A stretch of DNA of 64,000 nt. It comes from Liolophura sinensis (Eukaryota > Mollusca > Polyplacophora > Chitonida > Chitonidae). The notes beneath the pieces are model-generated. The model worked only from the letters and a program-made list of their open reading frames with translations, was not told where the DNA came from and did no database searches. Each line of letters opens with the position of its first letter. Position 1 is the stretch's first letter. The translations under genes and the position numbers were made by a program. Of the stretch, positions 1-12,853 are shown in pieces. Location: the NCBI RefSeq assembly GCF_032854445.1, contig NC_088307.1, positions 9,176,001 to 9,240,000 on the forward strand, written 5' to 3'.

Positions 1-520
1 ACCGCGCTGGCTCGCCAACCACCTCCACCCTTTGTGGCCTGAATCCGTCCAGTGTTCTTTTGTTTTACAAATAGAGTGTGATGTGATGTGATCGAAGTGG
101 CCTTTAACGAAGGCATTACCATACAAACTATCCAATCTACTGGCGCAGCCTACTGTTTATTGATACCACATGCGGGCCAATATACCTCAAAGCTGAGCTC
201 CGATGCCACAGAACTCCACGCGGAAAACTTCACTGACCATCCACCTCGAGCCCGTCTTTATATTTAGCACATCCAAGCGTAGACATTTCAAAGCCTGTAT
301 GGGTAACCGTCTTTTAAAAGTAATCTGGACTTTACAAGTTGAATAAAGCAAATCGAAGCAACGCCCGCCATGTTGTGAATTCGAACTTCCGTAAAGTTGG
401 GCCTACGAGTTGGCGGTTTGGGAGATAAACTGTCAACCACGAAATCCAATTGCCAGAGTACAGCTGTATTTAAAGGAACAAAGAAACAAATAAACAAAAA
501 GCCGCGCTCTGCGAATATGC
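1..520. other. no recognised gene; relatively CpG-containing
   Basis: Apart from the possible first exon at 336-371, I see no domain or repeat here. Base composition is less AT-rich than the rest of the window, which fits promoter or UTR sequence of a gene to the left. Confidence 0.3.
336..371 (-). CDS. possible first coding exon of an unknown leftward gene
   Basis: On the minus strand an ATG at 369-371 opens a short frame (MAGVASICFIQL) that runs into a possible splice donor, gtaaag, after 336. Just upstream lies ACGGAAGTTCG, an ETS-like promoter motif, and the region has more CpG than its surroundings. The rest of such a gene would lie left of the window. No family is recognisable from 12 residues, and ATG GCG starts can occur by chance. 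Confidence 0.2.
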
Positions 521-527
521 GCTTCAA

Positions 528-1815
528 ACCGATTGTATGAAGCGTTTTACCATAAACAGACCCCTGTAACCAATTATACACAGCGTTTTACCATGCACAG
601 GCACCTATAACCGATTATACACACCGTTTTACCATACACATGCGCCTATAACCGATTATACACACCGTTTTACCAAACACAGGGGCCTGTAATCGATTAT
701 ATCGTTTTAGGCGCTTTTAACCGATTATATGAAGCGTTTTATACCATAATCAGGCGCTTTTAACCGATTATATGAAGCGTTTTACCAAAAATAGGCGCCT
801 GTAACCGATTACACACATCTTTTTACCATAAACAGGCGCTTTTAACCAATTATGAAGCGTTTTATACCATAATCAGGCGCTTTTAACCAATTATACACAG
901 CGTTTTACCCTGCACATGCGCCTATAACCGATTATACACACCGTTTTACCAAACACACGTGTCTGTAATCGATTACACACATCGTTTTACCATAAACAGG
1001 CGCTTTTAACCAATTATATGAAGCGTTTTATACCATAATCAGGCGCTTTTAACCGATTATATGAAGCGTTTTACCATAAACAGGCACCAATAACCGATTA
1101 TACCTAGTGTTTTACCATAAACAGGCGCCTGTAACCGAAAACACACATCGTTTTACCATAAACCGTCGCTTTTAACCAATTATATGAAGCGTTTTATACC
1201 ATAATCAGGCGCTTTTAATCGATTACATGAAGCATTTTACCATAAACAGGCGTTAATAATCCATTATGCACAGCGTTTTACCATAAACAGGCACCTGTAA
1301 CCGATTATACACAGCGTTTTACCATACACAAGCACCTGTAATCGATTATGCACAGCGTTTTACCATAAATAGGCGCCAATAACCGATTATACACATCGTC
1401 TTACCACAAACAGGCGCTTTTAACCGATTATATGAAGCGTTTTATACCATAATCAGGTGCTCTTAACCGGTTATATGAAGTGTTTTACCATAAACAGGCG
1501 CCAATAACCGATTATACACAGCATTTTACCATAAACAGGCGCCTGTAACCAATTAAACACAGCGTTTTACCATAAACAGCTGCCTCTAACCGATTATACA
1601 CAGCGTTTTACAACACACATGCACCAGTAATCGATTATACACAGCGTTTCACCATACACAGGCACCTGTAACCAGTTATACCTAGCCTTTTACCATACAC
1701 AGGCGCCAATTACTAATTATACACATCGTTTTACCATAAACAGGTGCTTTTAACCGATTATATGAAGCATTTCATACCATAATCAGGCACCTGTAACCGT
1801 TTTACACAGCATTTC
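528..1815. repeat. ~41-bp minisatellite, about 30 degenerate copies
   Basis: Units read approximately 'aaccgattatacacagcgtt' followed by 'ttaccataaacaggcgcctg' and 'ta'. A longer variant has 'tataccataatcaggcgc', so spacing alternates between about 41 and 47 bp. Many copies contain the palindrome caggcgcctg. The array begins about 650 bp beyond the AP3M polyadenylation signal and shows no coding potential. Confidence 0.95.
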
Positions 1816-2472
1816 ACAGTACTTAGGAGCGGTTGGAGGATTAGGTTGCTGTGCATCATGCCCACAGCTGGATCCCTATGGCAGCCATGCAAACAAAACA
1901 CCATCAACCCTTTTTGAAAGTTTGATAACTTCACCTGTATTTGTATATACTGCACTTACAACCACATTTTCTTTACAATTTACATATATACATAATTAAT
2001 CGGTACTAAACATTTATATTCTGAACACGCCAGACAAAAGATACTCCCTCTAGGAATCCCCAATATCCACATACACTTGCAGATAAAAATTTCATTTATC
2101 CATTAACCTTTATCCATTAACCTTTATTGATAAGAGCTCCTGTGAGTACAGCCTGGAGCAAAATGACAAAGACAAATGGCCTTGCAGACAGACAAACCTT
2201 TCAAATATTCAAACTGTCTAGAGGTAATTCTTGCTATTTTTTTTTTTCACAAATGGTAATCAGGGGTTCTAATCTCCACCTTAGGCATGGGTGAGCCTAT
2301 ATGCTTCAATTTATATTTTGACTGAAATGCTCGGGCAAAAAAAGGGCTTCATCCTTTTGAACAACTGGCCACTGGTGAACAATACAAACCTTCCATACTT
2401 AATTACAGATTATCTCATGTGATTGGATTGGAGAAACATTTGATGACAGACAAGAGAAACTATGACAACGTA
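1816..2472. other. spacer beyond the AP3M 3' end
   Basis: AT-rich sequence with a short duplicated 'tttatccattaacc' at about 2095-2125 and homopolymer runs. I see no gene in it. Confidence 0.4.
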
Positions 2473-2478
2473 TTTATT
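2473..2478 (-). terminator. candidate polyadenylation signal of AP3M
   Basis: AATAAA on the minus strand, about 110 nt after the AP3M stop codon (2587-2589). It is the first canonical hexamer I found downstream, which would give a short 3' UTR. The motif is common in AT-rich DNA, so the assignment rests on position. Confidence 0.5.
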
Positions 2479-2586
2479 AATTTGTTTGTTTTGAGCTTTT
2501 GTGTGTGTGTTGTTTCGTTTTGCACCACTACTGCCTTTGTAGGACAAACTGCATCACTCTGCTGTGCCTCATCTCTGCGCATATGA

Positions 2587-2652
2587 TCACGTTCGCACCT
2601 GGAACCTGCCAGCCTTCGTCACGTACTTCACCCCTTTGAACGGTTTGTATTT
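2587..2652 (-). CDS. AP3M1: AP3M last coding exon with stop
   Basis: Residues 398-418, KYKPFKGVKYVTKAGRFQVR then T and TGA. Acceptor attccag. It lies about 3 kb from exon 12; its near-identity to the mu3 C-terminus makes it unmistakable. Confidence 0.96.
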   Translation of the reverse strand, partial: KYKPFKGVKYVTKAGRFQVRT

Positions 2653-5600
2653 CTGGAATAACAGAAACCAACACTTTATCATGCGAATGAAAACCTGATA
2701 ACCTGTGCTGTGCATTTTTCACAAAAAAATTTCCTGGAAACATAGCGCTGACAAACAATGACCTACACAATGGACAGTCAGTTTTTATTTCAAAGAGCAA
2801 GAGACACAAGCCATGTGTGAAGTGAATGAAAGCTTCATGACAGTTTGACCTTCAACTCTTTCAAAAATTTCCTGAGGACCTTGATCTGGAAATCAAATGA
2901 CTTCAACCACAGCAGCCAGTGTTTATTTGTGAAACTATTGTGAAACTAACAGAAGTTACTGAACGTTTGATGACTTTTTGACCTTCAACTATATGAACAA
3001 AACTTTACCAGAACTAAAAACTGGAAAATCGTAACTTACACCATGACTGTGTTTATTTCTGAATCATGATACAAACACTGTTTGAATGAACTAAAATGCT
3101 GGGTGACCTTTTGACCTTCAACTTCAGCAAAAGTTTCCTGGAATCTTGAGCTGGAAAATGACCATAATGGTCAGTGTTTATTTCTGAGACACCGACAAGA
3201 GACACTAAAACTGTGTGAAGTCACTAAATGCTTGATGACCTTTTGACCTTCAACTTTAGCAAAAGTGACTGAAGGCTTGATAACGTTTTGACCTTCAACT
3301 ATAAGCAGAACAAATGACTGGAACTTTCAAAAACCCAAAAATAATGGCTTACACCATGACATGTTTTAGTTTCTGAGCTCACAGAAACACAACAAAAAAC
3401 CTTTTGGTACTTCCACAAATTTTCATTTCATCAATTTTCTTGTACCCTGTTATTATTATCATTTTATTTTGGGGGGGGGGGGAATGCTGCTTTTGATATT
3501 ATAATATGACAGGACAATGTAACTATTGATAACGGTTAAAAACATTAACTTCTGCAGTTGCACCCATTGTGAAATGTTCAATTTTCCAAAATGACTGAAA
3601 TGACTGATAATAGACTCAATTTTAACATGGACCCAGACCCAGACTTGTGAATCTCACACTAAATTCAACATCACAAAATGAGAACAACAACAACACAAAT
3701 TCACATATACTTACACACAACAAATCACAATATTCACACTCCATTCCAAGAAGCTTTACCACCAAATTTTCAATGGGGAGAATAAACAATTGGCAAAACA
3801 ACAATCACAGACCAATGACTTGTTATGAATCTGTAGGAAATGGAAATCTACATTTTTTGTCCTGCTTCTGTCTTTAGTAAATGCTCTCTTCTTTTCTCAA
3901 CCACATAGTGAACCACGTATGACTTCTGACCCAATGTGACAACACCCATATAAACCTTAAAATTGAATTTAACCATATCCTGCATATGTGGAATGGGGAA
4001 AAAAGTATAAATCAATCAGTTTTCAATCGGCCCACTTTCAACAATAACAAAAAAAAAATTTTTTTTATTTTTTCGTCATTTTTTTCATGAATAACATCTC
4101 TTTTAAATGCGTTATTTTAATGAAAGCAAACATCAGTTACAAGAAAAAGAATTTCTGGAGTATTGTGAAAATGGCCCCATGATTTCAAAAAACGAAAAAA
4201 AAGTCCTGAAGTTTTTAACCAGATGTTCCAAGAGCAATACAACAACATCAATAATTTTGCCATTGTTTTTGGCTGGGTTTCATACTTCAGGGCATTTTTT
4301 TGCTCTTTGTTTCATGAAATCCGAATTTTGTGAATCCCTGGCTCCAATTGGTTAGTTAATACTCACCCCTTGTTGCTTGTTTTTTTTCTGGACGGAAACA
4401 CAGCCATAAGTATTTTTTTTATCTACCACATTGTTTGCATTTCCTCAAAGTCAATCTGAACTCAAAACATCCTAGACTTCAAGCACAATAACTAAGGACC
4501 ACTATGTGATCATAATTTAATACTATGCAACAATGTTGTACAATTATGACAACTGTGCAATGTTCTTGTGTAAAATAAATACTAACAACAATTATCTGTT
4601 GGGTAATTGTGACATCTATTTATTTATTTATTTGATTGGTGTTTTACGCCGTGCTCAAGAATATTTCACTTCTTGGCCAGTATTATGGTGGGAGGAAACT
4701 GGCCAGAGCCCGAGGAAAACCCACGACCATCCGCAGGTTGCCGCAAGACCTTCCCACTTACAGACGAAGGGGAATGATGACATCTATGCAACACTGTTTA
4801 GTCACTGTGATAATTACGCAATAATTTGTTACACCTGTTAAATACACAAGTACTATGCTGAACAAAGACACTCACAGCTTTACACGGTTTTAAACTTTAA
4901 GCCAGGGACACACTATAATCTAGGCTATTTGCTTTTAGGCATGAGCTTTCCAGTCAGCAATATTTGCAGCATAAATCGCAGATACATTACGTAGATTTTT
5001 CTGTCAGTCATGTGAGAACGTTGTCATGTGAACTCCTAAATCATGTGAACTCCTAAATCAAAATGGCACAACCCAACAGAATTTTGTGCTGTCTGATAAG
5101 CCTACTTAGTTGTCTTGATCACCAACATTCCCTAGAGCAGGCACATTACGCACACTTTGATTTGAAGCAGACAAGACTGCTGGAGGATGTATACATTAAA
5201 CGGATTTTTGCAAAGTTGCAAAATAAAGTATGTGCGAGTGAAAAAAATTTGCCTATGTGTTCCCGGGTTTACAGAAAAGTGCACCAGTTTCCATGTACTA
5301 TGCTACAGAGTACAGTGAGACCCTTCAGCCTCACAGTAATTTTATGGCTATCACATAGTACTATGCACAGAGAGAACCGTCAGCCTCACAGTATTTTTAT
5401 GGCTATCACACAGTACTGTGCACAGTGAGAACCCTCAGCCTCAGTATTTTAATGGCTTTTAATTTTAATCACACAGTACCAAGTGTCAGCTGTACAGCAC
5501 AGTACTGTTTTGTACCAGCAAGAACTTTTCAGCCAGCGACACAGTCATTTATGGTTACCACACAATACCATCTATCATAAAGTACAGTTTACTTGATACA

Positions 5601-8600
5601 TGTAAGTCCATAGTAAATGAACATGAATTCTCACCTCCCCGTACATGTCCAGTCTGTTCACTTTGATGCCTGACACAGCCATCTGGCTGATAGTGAAATG
5701 AATCTGGCAAGAACAATAAAAATTCCAGATGTTCTTAACATTTCACTTTTCACAAAGCATGAGTGGAATTAAAAATCAGGACCTGTGTTAGAAAATGTTA
5801 TCATCTACTCAGAAAAACATGTGTCCAAATATCCAAAGTTATGGACTTTGGAATAACTAAATCTTATATATTTATTTATTTATTTCATTTGTGTTGTTTC
5901 AAGACTGCAGTGAAGATATATTTCTTTTACATGGTTGAAGTCAGGCCTATGAGGGAGTGAAACCACAGTGTACTCAATAAACCACTGACTTTTGGCAAGT
6001 AATGGACAAACCTGATCACTTGAAACCACCGCCCATTCGTCATCCCTCCTGAACTAGCCAGGTCATGGGTCAATCAGCTTTGGTTACAGCCAACTGACCT
6101 AGCTTGGGCCCCAGACAATATATATATATATATACATAGAAAAAGAGAATGTGTTGAATGACTTGACAACTGAAACAATGTTCCAGTTATCTCTTGGTGT
6201 TGTGAGATAGGAGTATCCCAGTGAAAAGCTATGAACATGTGTGGTAACAGTGAATTAAAAGTAGGCTAGAGGTGAATCTGCAGAATGTTGCATTGTGAGC
6301 TGGAATAGTGGTGACTTACATGTAGAAGTGTGATATTGGCAACCTAGACTGGTGATATTTGTGGGCTAGGAGTGTGCTAGATGTAACCTGGATGTTTGCT
6401 TGGGTTGAGCTTGCTTAGAAGTGAGCTAAAGGTGAGCTAATAGTGTGCTAGAGGTGACCTAAATGTGTGCTAGGGGTCAGCTACCTGCACACATCAGGGC
6501 AGAAGTGTGCTAAGGGTGACCTAAATGTGTGCTAGGGGTCAGCTACATGCACACATCAGGGCAGAAGTGTGCTAAGGGTGAGCTAAAAGTGTGCTACAGG
6601 TGACCTAAATGCACACATCAGAGCAATAGTGTGTTAAGGGTGAGCTAAAAGTGTGCTAGAGGCGACCTAAATGTGTTCTAGGGTCAGCTACATGTACACA
6701 TTAGAGCAGAAGTGTGCTAAGGGTGAGCTAAAAGTGTGCTAGAGGTTACCTAAATGTGTGCTGGGGGTCAGCTACATGTAACCTTTTTGCATGTTTGCAA
6801 GGTGTTTATCCAAGCATATTCTGAAGACATTACACCGTGTACACCGTTAAAATAACACTGTTTGTGAAGCCCTGAAATTGGCCAATCTCACCACAAATTA
6901 CAAATGTCCATAAATTGCACTGCAAGTTTCTCTGTCGTATGTGAAAAGGTTGAGGAAATAGTTTAAGTGTAGAAGTACGTTAAGGGTGAGCCAAAAGTGT
7001 GCTAGAGGTGGGCAAAAGTGTACTAAGGGTGAGATAAGTGATTTCTCAGGGTGAGATTTAGACATCTCACTGAGAAACCAGTACAATTACTAAGTCTGCC
7101 CTTACCGAGATGGGAGGGTTAGCCTCTGGGGGTGCTGCTCCAGTCTGTAAGCTGATCTGAAATGGGAAGTCACAGCATAACTGAAGTACTGACTGTTATG
7201 GTTTTCATTAACTGTTGACACTATTTCGTTCCAACCACTTCTGAATTAACATGGTCAACTTTATGAGCGAAGGAAACCATAGAGTCTACAGAATACCACT
7301 GCACCAAGTCAAGTATCTCGACTTAAAGTCGCATATGAACCAGATTCAAGTTCAAGGCCTGGGAAGAACAAGCAACAAAATTTCATGGAGTACAAATGGC
7401 ATCAAAATCAAACAGTTATTGTGTTCTTGTTTAGCTTGCTGAGTTACAAGCAGGTAAAGTGAAACACCACACTGAAGATGCCAGACAGGACACCTCTTCC
7501 AGCTGTATGGAATAACATTTCAGTCCCGAAACCCTAAACATTTGTCTGGACAGCAATCATTACTGATGGGCAAGCCCCTGAGCTCTCTTCTCTCCCCCAA
7601 CCCATGTATTTCATAAGAGCTTCCCCTGAAGCAGTTGTTTTCATGTTGTTTCAGTTTGTCTCACTGGAGACAAAAAGCAGCTGTCATAAATGGAACTGAT
7701 TCTGAACGAATGCAGTTCTTCCCTTCAACTTACCATTCCTCTTAAACTCGGCAGCTTGGTGGGGTCTATTCTCCCCACATCCCAGGTCATGACCTTTCCC
7801 ACAGGGTCAAATGAGTACTTGCCCTGAGTTGGGGTCAAGGTCACATTCAGCACACATTTGGGAAAGGGAACTTCAATAACAACTTGCTCCAGCTGAAAAT
7901 ATGCCCACAACATCGTCTACTTTAGTTAATAATTATTTATTTGATTAGTACATCTTATACTTGTTGTTATTTCATACATGCTTGAGCCATTTTGAGCCAA
8001 GTCGAACAAGGCATAACAAGTCAAAATTTTTCAAAACTCGATAAAACAGCATAAAACTTAAATTAATTTGAAAATAATTTGTCACATGTCTTAGTAAAGA
8101 CATGTTCCGAGTTTCACTTCAATAACATGAACTGATTTTAAAATAAAAAAAACAAACTTTCTAAGACTATAGTGTAAAGTCATTATTACCCTAGACAAAT
8201 TTTTTTTTTACTTTTCCATGCTGGGACACATCCTATTTAGTGCTGTAAAAAGCATCTGTTTTATGTATCATTTCAGGGGCTGACAATGACAGTGAACATG
8301 ACCCCTTAGTCGAAACAAGTCCCAGAATGTCCGTTGAAATTGTTGTGCATTTTATGAGCGGAGTTGATACCGACCGTCTTTCCCATGGTCTGTTTTGGCC
8401 CCACCGTGATGTCAAACCTTCCTCCTCCCCCTTCACGGAATGATATGTTGTGACGGATGTACACAGGTATTGCAACTAAACTGAAATCGAAATCAAGGAA
8501 AAGCGGAGAATTACATCATTATACAATGTATTTCACCTAAAGTCTGGTCTTTTGATGCTAACGCTTTTCTCAAAGGAGGTTAATCAAACTTCACCAACAA

Positions 8601-11600
8601 AAAAAATCTTAAGTAACCCTATAAAGTGAACGAATCAATCAGAATCAAGCAAAGTGAGCCTCTGGATAAAAGAGTAAGTTTAAGTGGGATACAGTGCCTC
8701 TAGCAAGGATCAAAATTAAAATCTTTCTTCCCAAGCTTATTTCACTTCATACATGTGTGTAAAAACAAGAAAAACAACGCTATGTGCAGTCACAAGCTGA
8801 GACGCAACAAATTATTAACAATTACAAGAATATCCTCAACAACAATACTATTTTTTACAGCTAAAAATACCATACAAAAAGTTCCATGTGAAATGAGATC
8901 CCAATCGGACGTTGAAAATGCAACTTAGATTGAAATTAATTCCTGTTTCTGAGATCTCATCACCTGCATGTAAAAACTATCTCTTTTCGGGGCATCTGTG
9001 GCCAAGGGGGTTAGCACGTCAACACGGTGCAATGACCAAGGAGCCTTCCACCAATGCAGAAGCCATGAGTTCAAGTCCACCTCAGGCTGGCTTACTCTCC
9101 GGCCACAAGTGCAAAGGTCAGGCAGCAACCTGTGGACGGCTGTGGATTTCCCCGGCTGTGGCCAGTTTCCTTCCACCATAATGATGGCGTATAAGTGAAA
9201 TATTCTTGAGTACGGCGTAAAACACCAATCAAATAAATAAATAAATATCTCATGTTCATTCAGAGGCTCTATGCATACAGTATGTCATCAAATTCTTAAG
9301 TTTGAGATCATGTGTGGTCAAAGATCAAAGCTTAACCATTAAGATCCTTTGTAGCTTAGGTACTTAAGAGATTGAATTCTTATTTACGAAATTCTGTGTG
9401 GTTGAAACTTGAAATAACAATCATATTTCTTATTAAATTATTACATAATTGTGCAAATTTATGTCTAGAGATTGCGATCCTATCATTTTTACCTGCTAAT
9501 AAAGTAATACTTGACAGAAGAACCCATGTGGTACGAGAATAAATATTTAATATAATTCCATGATCCTGTGTGATATTTCAAACTCACTGTTCTAAATTCC
9601 TCTCTGACGAAAAAAAAATCTTACTTCTGATTAAATTATGGTGTAATTTAAATCATTCCTACCTGGTATAACATCACAATATTACTTCTATGAACCCATG
9701 TAGTGTGACATCAAATACTTTACTTCTAAAATACTGTGTGACATTTCAAACACGTTCTTTCTTGAAATAAGCATCTTACTTTTGAGATCCTATGTGGTAT
9801 GATATCAGTCGGAAGTTTCCATCAGGAGGGACAAATGACAACACTCTCTCACTCTGCAACCAAAACAAACATCAAATAGTTATTTATCATACCTTTCCTA
9901 AGCAGGAATATCTACTATGTTTTTTAGCCCTGGGGTGAACCAATAAAATTACAGAGGACAGAAAACTGAAAGTAAATATCTGAGGGACCTCTGTGGCTGA
10001 GGGGGTTAGCATGCCAGATTGGTGCAATGATTCAGGAGCCTCTCACCAATGCAGTCCTGAAAGTTCAAGTCCAGCACATGCCTCCCTTCCTGCTTTACCT
10101 GGGGAGGTCTGCCAGCAACCTGCTGGATGGTCATGGGTTTCTCCTAGGTTCTACCCGTTTTTTCCCCCACCACAATGCTGGCTACTGTTGTGTACGTGGA
10201 ATATTCTTGAGTACGGCTTAAAACACCAATCAAACAAATAAACAAATAAGTAAATAACTGTACAGACTTACTAGTACTTGTACTTCATTTTAAACATCAT
10301 CAACTTCCATTAAGGTTCTAAGGTGAATTTTCCCCACCATACTGAACAAGCTGAAGCACACGGACTTCACCAATTTCTTTTTAGCTATCGGAACTAAACA
10401 TTCTCCAGATGCTATATTTCTACGTTCCACATGGATATTTTATACGTGAGCATGTTGTACTACTACTGTATGTGCACTGAGCCTGTTTAGCATCTAAAAC
10501 AAATTTTTGACATCACAATGCTTCAGTTTATTTATAACAGAGGTTTGTAAGGTGGTTACCTGCAGCTACTTCTGTAGCAAATCAAAAAGGAAAGGTACCC
10601 TAAATGACCTCAAATTTCACCCGTTTTAAAGGCAAATAAATGTCACAAAATGTTATTTTTCTTTTGACCTTCTTTGACCAATGTTCCTCATGTACTTCAT
10701 TTTAATTCTCTGTCAGGAAGCTGGTTCTTTTTTCAGAGATGGCTTCTGCTCAAAAAGATACTGAAAGCCCAGTTTTATGGCCCCAAAACTTATATACTGT
10801 GCAAAAAACATAAGAAATATGGGGCCAACAATGCTTGTCTTACCTCCCATCTCTTGAATCTGACACACGGATGAAAACTGACATCATCTAACAGGCGGGG
10901 GTTCATGAAGGACAGTGTCAGGTCTGGCATTCCACTCAGCTTGATCAAACAATCAATCTGAAAAATAACATTTTTATCAACTGATTGTTCAAAGCTGCTT
11001 TTTTTTTTTTTTTTGTACTTTTTTTACCCATGAGTTACTTATAGATGTCCGGATCACATACAACAGTAGTGAACAAACTTTAAGAAAGACATGCATATTC
11101 TGTTCACACGTACTCAACATCCTAACACGCTTGTAACAAATTCCACTGAAAAAAGTGCTTTAAATGACCAAAAGGTTGAAGATTTAAACTATATTCAACT
11201 TCTCCTGTTCCATACTGCCTTGAACTATTGCCTTTATTTGCCATCCACAATAGTTTGTCTCCAAAATCAAGTTACAAATAGCACAAACATGACCACAAGT
11301 ACATGTTTCCTTTGGCAGTTCAAACTAATCAGAGAGGAAAAAAAGTCTCAAACATTCAGCAGCAACGTGTCAACAATCAAATCAAATCAATTATCCAATC
11401 AATACAACTCTGAAAACAAAAACACAATACAAGGCTCAAGGCCTCCATATAACTGGGGCCCGTTATTCTGGGCCAGTGAAGAAAACAAGGACCGGGTGAA
11501 ACAAAAATCTGAACTTCTTCAACATAAATCAACTTGTTATAAAAATGGCATGAAACAAAATTCTTCTCAAATGCTGAAAATTCTATAAAATTTCCAGTCC

Positions 11601-12809
11601 TACAAACCAACGTAAATGCTCAGAAAAGTCTGAGCTTGTGGAACTCACATATCCCTGTATTTCCCCAAAGACCGTAGAACCAGATTTATCTATGATGGCG
11701 TCTATTTCTTCTATGACGTCAAAGTAAGCTTCGTTGTTGGCGTACTTCACACCTGTTCGTCTCCAGGGGACGTTGGACAGCTGACCAGTGGGGAGACTGC
11801 CACTTACACTGAAACAAATTACCAGAGATAAGAAAACATGTTCTCTATTCAAACATGTGATACTATTCAAACATGTTCTCTATTCAAACATGTGATACTA
11901 TTCAAACATGTTCTCTATTCAAACATGTGATGCTATTCAAACATGTGATACTATTCAAACATGTGATACTATTCAAACATGTTCTCTATTCAAACATGTG
12001 ATGCTATTCAGCTGAAATTTGCCGTGGAGCCCTATTTAGTTACATGACATTAGACAACCTGCACAGCTGAGGCTACTTACATAGATATTTTGTGATCGAT
12101 CATATTTTTTTGGGAGAAAGCCATGGAAAAATATTAACTGTTGAATTACTAGCAATGAATAACTGAAAGACTAGCAACGAATGAATGAATGAATGAATGA
12201 ATGAATGCAAGAATGACAACACAGATATTAGAACAGTAAGGAAAGGAAATTCCCTTTAAGCCTTCCAAAAACAAGAAAATCTGTGAAATTCGAAAACCAA
12301 AATAAATATAGATTGTACACAATATTTCTAATGATATATGCAAATATTTAAATAGAACATTCCAAGAAATGGGAAACATCACAAAAGTAAAATAAATCAT
12401 TTATTGTGATCTTTAAACTTCCTGTAAGATATATTTAATGATGCATATAAACATTTGTGTTGTCTTTTCTTCCAAATATAAATGAAATAGGCTTGTTCTG
12501 TTCACAAGGCCCACTTGGGACAGCTCTAGACACATAATGGGGGTGCTGGCAATGAGGCAATTATTAACTCCTTGAAAGGAGTTGCCTACCTTGTAGATTT
12601 GCCAGTGACAGTCTCCGCAATGGTCCGCAGCAGATTTGGTGGCTTGATCAATTCTTTAAGGATATTTGACTCAACAGCCAATGGGAAACCATTGTCTAAC
12701 ATCTCATCCAGCAGCTGGGAAGGGAAACGAGGCATAACACAAAATAAACCATAACAGCCAGATTGGGTACAGACATATTTACAGAGTAAACTTACATGCA
12801 CAGATTCAA

Positions 12810-12853
<44 letters not shown>

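Noticed and set aside
11091-11588. 165-codon plus-strand open frame
   Set aside because: Lies in AP3M intron 6 just below coding exon 6, with a low-complexity, Asn/Ser/Thr-rich product and no family signal.
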